Positions 9,001-16,222 of a stretch of 64,000 nt of DNA are shown here, piece by piece. Under the pieces are notes generated by a model. The model was not told the DNA's origin, searched no databases, and was given only the letters and a program-made list of their open reading frames with translations. Position 1 is the first letter of the stretch. Each line of letters begins with the position of its first letter. Source of the DNA: Natrinema saccharevitans (GTDB lineage Archaea > Halobacteriota > Halobacteria > Halobacteriales > Natrialbaceae); contig NZ_LWLN01000002.1 of assembly GCF_001953745.1 (NCBI RefSeq), positions 357,899-421,898 of the forward strand. The letters are read 5' to 3'. Made by a program: the position numbers and the translations under genes.

Positions 9001-9090
9001 TAACTCGAGACCGGAGTTACTAGTTCGTAGCAACCTCATTAACCCTATTCTCAATAACTCTTTTAGAGTCTTGGAGCCTCAGTTATTACT
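9001..9090. promoter_or_regulatory. Promoter with inverted repeats ahead of the zinc-finger mini-gene
   Basis: TTTTAGA at 9061-9067 sits 30 bases before the ATG at 9094, as in leaderless haloarchaeal genes. AATAACT (9053-9059) and AGTTATT (9081-9087) are exact inverted copies flanking this box, and TAACTC/GAGTTA (9001-9006/9014-9019) form a second dyad upstream. The layout resembles the znuA promoter. Confidence 0.45.
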
Positions 9091-9093
9091 ATA

Positions 9094-9246
9094 ATGTCGT
9101 ACACCTGCTCCAGTTGCGATGCACAGTTCCAGAGCGCCGCCGGCGTGACCCAGCACGTCGCACTTCACCACAACACGTGTGCCGAGTGTGACGAAAAGTT
9201 CGACGACACTGATTCGCTGCGCGAGCACATCCACGAGAGTCACTGA
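9094..9246 (+). CDS. Small two-finger C2H2 zinc-finger protein
   Basis: The 50-residue protein contains CSSCDAQF...HVALHH and CAECDEKF...HIHESH, two CxxC...HxxxH-type fingers covering most of the chain. Small zinc-finger proteins of this sort are frequent in haloarchaea and act as regulators or adaptors. The ATG is placed 30 bases after a TTTTAGA box. Its location near TrmO and the zinc-import operon suggests, but does not prove, a zinc-linked role. Confidence 0.8.
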   Translation: MSYTCSSCDAQFQSAAGVTQHVALHHNTCAECDEKFDDTDSLREHIHESH

Positions 9247-9320
9247 GTAATCACTACGCCACGGAAGAGATCCGTCTCGGCCACGATACTGATTTTTCGC
9301 TACAAGACGAAACCACGAAC

Positions 9321-9812
9321 GTGCCCGAAGACACGTACAGCTACGAACCGATTGGGGTGATTCGGACGCCGTTCGAATCACCAGAAGGGATGCCGATTCA
9401 ACCGACCGGGGCGGATTCGGTCACGGGAACCGTCGAGATCGAGGCGTCGTATGCGGATGGATTAGCGGATCTTGCCGAGTTCTCGCACTGTATCCTGTTG
9501 TACCATTTTCACGCATCTGGCGATGACGTTCCCCTACGGGTCGAACCGTTTCTCGATGACGAACGGCGAGGCGTCTTCTCGACACGGGCGCCACAACGTC
9601 CGAATTCGATCGGCCTCTCCGTTGTGGCAATCGAGTCCGTCACAGAACAGGAACTGACCGTGAGCGGTATCGACGTCGTCGATGGGACACCGTTGCTGGA
9701 TATCAAACCGTTCGTTCCCGAGTTCGATATCCCGTCCGAGGTGCAGACGGGCTGGCTCGATGCGTCGGAATCGACGATCCGATCAGAACAGGCCGACAAG
9801 CGGTTTCTCTGA
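9321..9812 (+). CDS. trmO: TrmO-like tRNA (t6A37) N6-methyltransferase, TsaA/YaeB family
   Basis: The 163-residue protein starts at GTG 9321. It has the SAM-binding beta-barrel signatures YEPIGVIRTPFESPEGMP at the N-terminus, FSTRAPQRPNSIGLS in the middle and GTPLLDIKPFVPEFD near residue 130. TrmO methylates t6A at position 37 of certain tRNAs; some TsaA-fold proteins in archaea sit by metal or cobalamin genes. It is 74 bases after the zinc-finger gene on the same strand. Confidence 0.85.
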   Translation: MPEDTYSYEPIGVIRTPFESPEGMPIQPTGADSVTGTVEIEASYADGLADLAEFSHCILLYHFHASGDDVPLRVEPFLDDERRGVFSTRAPQRPNSIGLSVVAIESVTEQELTVSGIDVVDGTPLLDIKPFVPEFDIPSEVQTGWLDASESTIRSEQADKRFL

Positions 9813-10256
9813 GGCGGTCGGCCGCTACTCGTGGGTAACTTGGGCCGGACATTGGGTCCCAGCAGTGACTCGCTACGGCCCGTCGTCGCCAGTTGAGGAC
9901 GTCGTCCCAAGCCGCCAGTCCGCAGCCGTTGCAGCCTCCGTCACCGATTGGTAGGCCCAGTCAGGAACACGTTCTCCTCTCTCGCGGGTCTCGTCCAACC
10001 CGACGAACACGTATCGTTCCGTCTCGAAGTAATTTCGAAGACTCGAGCGGCCCCTTCGATCGGACGCGGACACGATACGAAGCCCTGCTGGTCGCCCGCC
10101 TCTCGGACCCGCCATCGTTCGACGAAGGACGACTCCGCGGAGACGATCCTGATGTCGCTGGTCCACGTCGAGGCGTGTTAGAGTACTCGGTTCGGTCGTC
10201 CGAACTACTCGAGAGCCCGTAACGAGAACGCGAGCGTGAGGTCGTTCGACGGTATT
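9813..10256 (-). other. Unrecognised, probably decayed coding remnant
   Basis: On the minus strand two adjoining frames have protein-like character: one reads DIRIVSAESSFVERWRVREA (about 10100-10160), the other FETERYVFVGLDETRERGER followed by a stop near 9873. They would join by a frameshift near 10040. No family was recognised and no intact gene is present, so this is reported only as a possible broken gene downstream of the FAD oxidoreductase. Confidence 0.3.
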
Positions 10257-11549
10257 TCAGGACCTCCCTCTGGGAGCCGACGGGACTCTCTCCGAACCGG
10301 GCCCCTGTCGTGACGCGAGGAGTCGCTCCGCGACTCGACGAGCGCCGACGATGTTCCGGGCGAAGGGACCGACGCTGGGTTCTGCGAGCGCTCCCGAAAC
10401 GGACACCGCAGAACGGGTGCCGTCGGTCCTTCGCCACGCGAGCGTCCGGTCGTCGAGGACCGGAAAGCCGTCGGCCCCACGCTCGAGTGACAACGATTCG
10501 GCGACGGATCCGACCAAGGGGTGTTCCGGGATCGGATCGAGTCCGGTCGCGAGGACGACCTGCGCAATCGTTGCGGTCGTGCCGTCGTCGAACCGCACGA
10601 GCAATCCGTCGTCCGTCGCGTATGCAGACGCGATCTCGCCCCGGCGGATGTCGAGGCCGTTACAGTCACGGGCCTCGTCCAGCCGACGTTCGACGTACGG
10701 GGGGATCGTCGCATCGTTGCGAGCGGCTCGGATCCGGTCGAGACGGGCCTTCGATCCCGGTGGGAGCGTGTGGATCTCCCGTTCGACGTGTCGCCAGTTG
10801 ATCCAGTACGGGTCGGCTTCGGTCAGTTCGACCTCGAGGTCGTGACGCGAGAGGAGTGTCACGTCTGTGTGTTCCGAGAGGCTGCAGGCGAGTTGCCCAG
10901 CGGTAATGCCGCCCCCAACGACGAACGTGGGTCCCGCAAATTCCGCTGCTTTCATCGGATCGAACTCGTCGTCCCAGACGTGTACGAGCGGGGCGTCGTC
11001 GGGGAGTGACGTCGCCCACGTCGGAACCGTCGGCGAGCTACCGAGTCCGATGGCCAGCACGACGCGGCGAGCCTCGAGCGTCCCCATGTCCGTCCGTACT
11101 TCGAGTCGGTCACCCGTCCCAGTCCTCGTCACTCCCGTTACCCTCGACTGGCGGTGACACTCCTCGATGCGACGCCGATCGATGACGGAGCGGGCGTGAT
11201 CGAGGAAGAGTTTGCGCGTCGGTCGGTTCGGATAGTTCTCCGTCGAGACGAGCTCGTCCTCCCGACCCGCCCCCTCCGCGAACGATTCGAGCGAGAACGG
11301 CTCCGTGTCGATGTGCTGGACGAACGTCGACCGGAGCGTCCGCAGTCCACACTGACGGGCCTTCGCCACGAAGGACGCGAGTAACTGCTCGCGGGGTTCG
11401 ACGAGACGGAGATCCTGGTGACTGTACTCCCCCTCGGCGAGGAGATAGTTCGCCAGGCACGTTCCGTGAATGCCGCCACCGATGATCACGCACTCGTAGG
11501 GTTGTCGACCGCTCGACGTGTGATCGGCGTCCGGTCCGTCGTCGGTCAC
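10257..11549 (-). CDS. FAD/NAD(P)-dependent oxidoreductase coupled to the zinc importer
   Basis: The 430-residue protein starts at GTG 11549, whose GTGA overlaps the znuB stop by four bases. It has an N-terminal FAD site VIIGGGIHGTCLANYLL, a second nucleotide site FVVGGGITAGQLACSLSE near residue 210 and a late VVLATGLDPIPEHPL motif. This architecture is shared by N-hydroxylating monooxygenases (SidA/IucD-like) and related flavoproteins. A longer upstream reading is open but would run into znuB. Tight coupling argues that it works with zinc uptake, perhaps on a metal-binding small molecule; that function is inference. Confidence 0.8.
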   Translation of the reverse strand: MTDDGPDADHTSSGRQPYECVIIGGGIHGTCLANYLLAEGEYSHQDLRLVEPREQLLASFVAKARQCGLRTLRSTFVQHIDTEPFSLESFAEGAGREDELVSTENYPNRPTRKLFLDHARSVIDRRRIEECHRQSRVTGVTRTGTGDRLEVRTDMGTLEARRVVLAIGLGSSPTVPTWATSLPDDAPLVHVWDDEFDPMKAAEFAGPTFVVGGGITAGQLACSLSEHTDVTLLSRHDLEVELTEADPYWINWRHVEREIHTLPPGSKARLDRIRAARNDATIPPYVERRLDEARDCNGLDIRRGEIASAYATDDGLLVRFDDGTTATIAQVVLATGLDPIPEHPLVGSVAESLSLERGADGFPVLDDRTLAWRRTDGTRSAVSVSGALAEPSVGPFARNIVGARRVAERLLASRQGPGSERVPSAPRGRS

Positions 11550-12601
11550 TCTCGCTCGCCTCCGTCGGCCTCGAGTTCGTCTCGGGTCCCTCCGGGCCAT
11601 TGGCTGCGGAGCCGTCGCACGGTCGGGAGACGATGCGACAGTCCCTGGAAGCCGAGGGCGACGGCGTACACTGCGATCGCCGCAACGACGATCGAGCCAC
11701 CGGCCGCGATCCCGTAGACGTACGATAGCGTTACACCGGCGATCGCCGCGAACTCGGCAGCGAGGATCGCCAGCAAGATGGACTGCTTGAAACTCCGAGC
11801 GACCTGCGCCGCGGCGGCGACCGGAACGACGAGCATCGCAGCGACCAGGATGACGCCCATGATTTGCATCGCGCTGACGACGACGAGTGCCGTGAGTACG
11901 ACCATGAGGTGTTTGTACAAGCGAACGTTCAGCCGCGCCGCGCGGGCGGCCGTCGCGTCGAACGTGACGTACAGGAGTGGCCGGTACGCCAGCGTGACGA
12001 GGCTACCGACGAGGACGCTCATCAACACGAGGATACCGACGTTCTCCATCGAGACGGTCGCCAGACTGCCGAAGAGGTAAGCGTCGATGCCGACCGCGAT
12101 GCCGCCGTCGGTTGCAGTAATGAGGATACTGCCGACGGCGAATCCCCCAGTCAGGACGATCGCCAGTGAGGTATCACTGTACGCGCCAGCGTGTTCGACG
12201 AGCAACTCGACGAGCAGTGCCGTGACGACTGCGACCACGAACGCGGTGAGCAGCGGGGACAGCGTGAGCGAGAGGGCCGAATTGAGGAACAATCCCACGG
12301 CGACGCCGGCGAAGGCAGTGTGTGCGAGCGTATCGCCGATCATCGCCATTTCCCGATGGACGAGGAAGGTGCCGACGAGCGGTCCGATGACGGCGATACA
12401 CACCGCAGCGAGGTAGGCCCGCTGCATATAGGCATACCCGAGCATCGGCATGCCGAGCAGGTCGGCCAGCACGTCCAGTCCGGCGCCGAAGATGTGGTCG
12501 AGGAACCACTCGAGGCCGTCGAGGAGTATGCCACCAATCCGTCGGACGGTCGTTGCTTCGTCGAACGGCAGGCTTACGTCGAGAGCGGAGGCTCCTATCA
12601 T
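11546..12601 (-). CDS. znuB: Zinc/manganese ABC transporter permease
   Basis: The 351-residue permease of the ABC-3 (ZnuB/MntB/TroC) family has about eight or nine membrane helices. The hallmark EMAMIGDTLAHTAFAGVAVG lies near residue 85, followed by AYLFGSLATVS and IMGVILVAAMLVVPVAAAAQ. It has a long N-terminal cytoplasmic segment before the first helix. Its ATG begins two bases after the znuC stop, and the flavoprotein gene overlaps its end, so at least these three are one transcript. Confidence 0.93.
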   Translation of the reverse strand: MIGASALDVSLPFDEATTVRRIGGILLDGLEWFLDHIFGAGLDVLADLLGMPMLGYAYMQRAYLAAVCIAVIGPLVGTFLVHREMAMIGDTLAHTAFAGVAVGLFLNSALSLTLSPLLTAFVVAVVTALLVELLVEHAGAYSDTSLAIVLTGGFAVGSILITATDGGIAVGIDAYLFGSLATVSMENVGILVLMSVLVGSLVTLAYRPLLYVTFDATAARAARLNVRLYKHLMVVLTALVVVSAMQIMGVILVAAMLVVPVAAAAQVARSFKQSILLAILAAEFAAIAGVTLSYVYGIAAGGSIVVAAIAVYAVALGFQGLSHRLPTVRRLRSQWPGGTRDELEADGGERE

Positions 12602-12603
12602 GG

Positions 12604-13377
12604 TCAGTGGTCGTGGTGGAGGACGTGCTGGTCAGTTCCGTACGCTTGCTCGAGAGCGTCCGTTTCGACGAACGCGCTCGGGTCACCGTCGAAGTACAGC
12701 TGCCGGTTGAGACACGCGATATCAGTCGCGTAGGTGGTGACGACTCCGATGTCGTGCTCGATGAGGATAACGGTCAGCCCGGTCGCGTTCAGGTCGGCCA
12801 GGAGGCTGTAGAACTCCTCTCTGGATTCGGCATCGACGCCGACCGTCGGTTCGTCGAGCGCGAGCAGATCGGCCTCGGACGCGAGCGCGCGAGCGATGAA
12901 GACTCGCTGCCGTTGGCCGCCGGACAGTCGGCCGACGCGACGCGACGCGAGATCGGTGATGCCGACTCGTTCCATCGCCCCTTCGACCGCTCGCCGATCC
13001 TTACTCGAGAATCGGCCGACGAGTCGCCGCGGGTAGCGCCCCATCTCGACCACTTCTCGGACCGTGATCGGCATATCGCGCGCCGCTTCCGTCGCGTCCT
13101 GTGCGACGTATCCGATTCGTTCGCCCGCATCAAACTCGTCTGCCGGCTCGCCGAACAGGGTGACAGTCCCGTCGTCGGGCCGGCGGAGGCCGAGCATCAG
13201 ATCGAGCAACGTACTCTTGCCGCTCCCGTTCGGCCCGACCAATCCGAGGAAGGACCCGGGTTCGACGTCGATCGACACCGACTCGAGAACCGGAACTTCT
13301 CCGTAGCCGAACGTGGCGTTATCGACGCTGATGAGTGGCTTCGCCGACCGTTCGCTCTTTGCAGTTGCGGTCGTCAT
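12604..13377 (-). CDS. znuC: Zinc ABC transporter ATPase
   Basis: The 257-residue protein has Walker A GPNGSGKSTLLDLMLG, signature RLSGGQRQRVFIARALASEA, Walker B LLALDEPTVGVD and the switch histidine in LIEHDIGVV. ATG 13377 (MTTATAKSERSAKPLISVDN) is chosen because it fits the ABC fold and overlaps by four bases (ATGA) a small upstream frame; the same frame is open for another 183 bases upstream but without family similarity. It energises ZnuB. Confidence 0.93.
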   Translation of the reverse strand: MTTATAKSERSAKPLISVDNATFGYGEVPVLESVSIDVEPGSFLGLVGPNGSGKSTLLDLMLGLRRPDDGTVTLFGEPADEFDAGERIGYVAQDATEAARDMPITVREVVEMGRYPRRLVGRFSSKDRRAVEGAMERVGITDLASRRVGRLSGGQRQRVFIARALASEADLLALDEPTVGVDAESREEFYSLLADLNATGLTVILIEHDIGVVTTYATDIACLNRQLYFDGDPSAFVETDALEQAYGTDQHVLHHDH

Positions 13378-13595
13378 CGGCAGTCGTCGAGGTCGACGAA
13401 CGAGTCCCCGTACGCCGTTATCCACGTCGTCGATCGATACGGAGCAGCCACGTCCGGCGGATAAATCGTACAGATGGATCTGTGGGATCGACCGGCGATC
13501 AGTGCCGTTACTCCCGAACGTGGACGATCGGACGGCCCGGGTTCGGCGTTCCCGTCCCACTCCGGTTCGGGGTCGCCAGACGTGGATTCGGTCAT
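13374..13595 (-). CDS. Possible small protein translationally coupled between znuA and znuC
   Basis: A 73-residue frame starts with an ATGA that overlaps the znuA stop and ends with an ATGA that overlaps the znuC start, so both junctions look like normal translational coupling. The first 25 residues are very acidic (MTESTSGDPEPEWDGNAEPG), typical of haloarchaeal proteins; the rest (ICTIYPPDVAAPYRSTTW) has no recognised domain. It could be a real small accessory protein of the zinc importer or a chance frame that fills the gap. Confidence 0.45.
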   Translation of the reverse strand: MTESTSGDPEPEWDGNAEPGPSDRPRSGVTALIAGRSHRSICTIYPPDVAAPYRSTTWITAYGDSFVDLDDCR

Positions 13596-15118
13596 TCTGC
13601 GTCCAGGGCCGTCGCGAGCGTTTCGAGATTGACGTTTTCCATAATATCGACGTAGCCCCAGTCCTCGTCGGCCCACTCCTGGGTCTGACCCGGAATCGGC
13701 GTTAGCGGCAGGATCTCGGTGGCGTCTGTCTCCTCGACGAGCCGGTTCGCCGCCGTCTGGGACTCGAGCGGATCCGCACAGACGTACTCGAGGTCGTGTT
13801 CGGCGATGATCTCCTGGGCCCGCTCGATGTCTTTCGGGGTCGGCTGGTCGTCCGGCGACAGCCCCGTCAGGGTCTGGACCTCGAAGCCATAGCGTTGGCC
13901 GAGATAGTGGAAGGCGTTGTGACCGGCGACGAACACGACATCCTTCGAGGCACTTTCCAGCGTCGACTGGAACGAATCGTCGAGTTCGCCGAGTCGATCG
14001 CGGTACGTCTCGGCGTTCTCCGCGTAGGTCTCGGAGTTGTCGCCGTCGACGTCGACGAATCCGCTCTGGATGTTGTCTACCGCCTGCTTCGCGCGCTCGG
14101 GATCCAACCAGAAGTGCGGGTCGGTCCCACCGGAATGGTTGTGCCCGTGTCCATCCTCTCCTTCGTGATCGCCCTCGTGGTCACCGTCACTCTCGTGTTC
14201 GTGGTCACCTTCGTGGTCACTTTCGTGTTCGTGATTGTGCTCTCCCCCGTGGTCATGTTCGCCGGCGCTTTCGGTCACCTCGGGTTCGATAGCCGACCCG
14301 CTGTCGTCGGTGAGCGTCGCGTCGAACTCCGCGGGAACGTGCTGGCCGAACAGCACGTAATGGCCCTCCGTTTCGACATCGAGGGTGAACGTCGTCTCGC
14401 CGGAGTCCGCGAACCGGAGGTGATATAGCGCTTCGCTGGACGGCGTGAGTGTCCCGCCGTCTTCTACAGGCGTGTGCGTGTCGTGATTGCCGTAGAGGTG
14501 CGTTGCCGCCTCCTCGGCGTGGTGAATGCCGTGGTCGCCGCCCTCCTCGGTTTCGAGGACGGCCAGCTGCATCTTGGAGTCTGGTCCGTCGTGGAACGTG
14601 TACGTGTAGGAGCCAGCCTCGAGGTGGTAGAGACCAGCCCACACCCAGGGAGTCTCTCCGCCGTGGCCGTATTCTCCCTCGCCGTCGTGGCCGTCCTCGT
14701 GTTCCCCCGCGTGGTGTTCGTCGTGACCGTGATCGTGACCACCTTCGATGAGGTCGATACCAGCACCGGCAGCGACGATGTCGACATCGGCATCGTCGTC
14801 ACGGAGACTCGTCACGAGATCGTCGGCCCACGGTTGGAATCCTTCCATCCCGTAGAGGAAGAGGGCCGAGCCGAGGACGGTTCCCTGCATCTTGGGTCCC
14901 GGTTCCCAACCGTGGCCGTGTCGGCCGATCGGGACGAGTGTCTCCGCCGTCGTGACGCCGCCGGCGATCTCACTCGCGAAGTCACCGAACACAAAAAATG
15001 ACGCCTGTGCTGTCGCTCCCTGATTCGAGTTGCTATCGCCCAGGCAACCCGCGGAAGCACTGATCGTGGCGGCACCGAGTCCAGTCGCGATGAGTCGTCG
15101 TCGAGTGTACTGCGGCAT
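13592..15118 (-). CDS. znuA: Zinc-binding lipoprotein ZnuA with two histidine-rich loops and an inserted domain
   Basis: The 508-residue protein has a twin-arginine signal (TRRRLIATG) and lipobox SAGC. The zinc-site regions of cluster A-I binding proteins are present: GRHGHGWEPGP near residue 66, DPHFWLDPERAKQAVDN near 334, GHNAFHYLGQRYG near 396 and ADPLESQTAANRLVEE near 445. Between the first two lies an unusual insert of about 230 residues: a His/Asp/Glu-rich stretch, then a beta-rich module with WVWAGLYHLEAGSYTYTF and GHYVLFGQHVPAEFDATL, then a second His-rich stretch. ZnuA proteins are usually about 300 residues. ATG 15118 follows a TCTTATTACC box by about 28 bases. Confidence 0.92.
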   Translation of the reverse strand: MPQYTRRRLIATGLGAATISASAGCLGDSNSNQGATAQASFFVFGDFASEIAGGVTTAETLVPIGRHGHGWEPGPKMQGTVLGSALFLYGMEGFQPWADDLVTSLRDDDADVDIVAAGAGIDLIEGGHDHGHDEHHAGEHEDGHDGEGEYGHGGETPWVWAGLYHLEAGSYTYTFHDGPDSKMQLAVLETEEGGDHGIHHAEEAATHLYGNHDTHTPVEDGGTLTPSSEALYHLRFADSGETTFTLDVETEGHYVLFGQHVPAEFDATLTDDSGSAIEPEVTESAGEHDHGGEHNHEHESDHEGDHEHESDGDHEGDHEGEDGHGHNHSGGTDPHFWLDPERAKQAVDNIQSGFVDVDGDNSETYAENAETYRDRLGELDDSFQSTLESASKDVVFVAGHNAFHYLGQRYGFEVQTLTGLSPDDQPTPKDIERAQEIIAEHDLEYVCADPLESQTAANRLVEETDATEILPLTPIPGQTQEWADEDWGYVDIMENVNLETLATALDAE

Positions 15119-15185
15119 GCATTATTAACTGTACCTCGCTAGGTAATAAGAGCTATGATATTTAACAACAGAGTTAATAATAGAT
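15119..15185 (-). promoter_or_regulatory. znuA promoter flanked by an exact 10-bp inverted repeat
   Basis: TCTTATTACC (minus strand, about 15141-15150) is a TATA-like box 28 bases before the znuA ATG. ATTATTAACT (15121-15130) and AGTTAATAAT (15172-15181) are perfect inverted copies on either side of it, so a bound regulator would cover the core promoter. Zinc-responsive repression is the natural guess; the regulator is not identified. Confidence 0.55.
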
Positions 15186-15337
15186 CATAGGTTAGGAGAT
15201 ACCCTTAATAATCTATAGCTGGATGACTAATCTAGGTCCTGGAATTGCTACTCGTTACTGCCTCAAATTCCGATTACATAACCCTGAGAAGGGATCTAAC
15301 AGGCATTTAGTAGCTGTGGCTCTCAGATACGGTTGCA
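15186..15337. other. Spacer with promoter for the small CHC gene
   Basis: Mostly AT-rich non-coding sequence between the divergent znuA and CHC genes. GCATTTAGTAGC at about 15303-15314 lies about 30 bases before the ATG at 15338 and could be its TATA box. Confidence 0.35.
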
Positions 15338-15554
15338 ATGTGCCACTGCTTCAGCGACTTGACCGGGATGAGTGACGAAGAGCGAGCGGAGGTTCTCGAA
15401 GAACACTCGACGGAAGAACTCCGCGCGGAATACTCCACCGAAGAACTATAGTAGCCGCTGAACGTCATTGCACGCCTAATCGCACGATGGCGCTGCGATC
15501 AGTGTGTGAATCGTTTCAGCGGCTACTATAGAAACCCTCGGCGTCATCGCCTGA
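15338..15554 (+). pseudogene. Small CHC-motif protein gene interrupted by a palindromic element
   Basis: The frame starts MCHCFSDLTGMSDEERAEVL and then has repeated acidic helices (EEHSTEELRAEYSTEEL) before a TAG supplied by element copy D. After the element the bases GAA ACC CTC GGC GTC ATC GCC TGA encode ETLGVIA-stop. Removing the 80-bp element and one TA joins the two parts in frame as a 44-residue protein. The CxHC-type N-terminus could bind a metal. Its family was not named with certainty. Confidence 0.75.
15449..15528. mobile_element. 80-bp palindromic miniature element, copy D, with TA duplication
   Basis: TAGTAGCCGC at the left and GCGGCTACTA at the right are perfect terminal inverted repeats, flanked by TA at 15447-15448 and 15529-15530. 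The internal arms (CGCCTAATCGCACG and GCGATCAGTGTGTG) also pair. The insertion splits a small gene whose frame is restored by excision. Confidence 0.9.
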
Positions 15555-15601
15555 GGCCACTTCACGTTGGTCCTACCCGGACGACCGACAGCGTCCGCCC
15601 A

Positions 15602-16126
15602 TCACGCAGACCCGGTCGCCTCCCGTTTCTCTGCGTACGCGAGCGTGTAGTAGTTTCGATCGGTCAGTTCGTCGGGGTCGTTCGTAACGAGAGTCTCTTC
15701 CGTATCGATGAAGAGTCGCCGTCCGAACGTCACCTCGTATCCTGCTTCAGTCATCTTTTCGTAGGTCGTCGGTGCGTCAGTCACTTTGAACAGGATCAAC
15801 CGATTCGGACCGATCGGTGCTTCTCCGTCGGTCGCCTCGCGTAGCGTCAGTTCAGCGCCAGCGTCGATGTCGGCCCCGAGGACCGAAGCGAACGCCGTCA
15901 CACTGCTGACACCGGGAACGACTTCGATGTCGACGCTGGGATGCTGCTCGCGAAGCGTCCGACGCAGGTGCCCGAACGTCGAGTAGATACAGGGATCGCC
16001 GAGCGTGACGAACGCCGCGTCGGCCTCTCGCGCTTTCGGCGCGACTTCCGCGGCCGCCGTCTCCCACGCTGCCTGCAGTTCTTCGGGATCGGTCGTCATC
16101 GGGAACTCGAGATCACTCAGTTTCGA
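15602..16126 (-). pseudogene. cbiL: Truncated precorrin-2 C20-methyltransferase (CbiL/CobI)
   Basis: The C-terminal two thirds of a tetrapyrrole methylase are clear: DAAFVTLGDPCIYSTFGHLR, then VEVVPGVSSVTAFASVLG-like sequence, and GPNRLILFKVTD. The frame runs upstream of ATG 16099 to LSDLEFPM, matching CbiL, but then meets a stop at about 16127-16129, and the N-terminal 70-80 residues with the first SAM-site glycine loop are absent. The protein from ATG 16099 (165 residues) is unlikely to be active. It lies downstream of the COG0523 GTPases, so corrin and metal genes were once clustered here. Confidence 0.8.
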
Positions 16127-16222
16127 TTACGATGGCCACGCCAAGCGGGTCGATACAGTCGTGACCGTCGGTATCCGTCGTCCGTCGATCCTCTGCTGGA
16201 TAGAGTTTGCGACGATTCCGGA

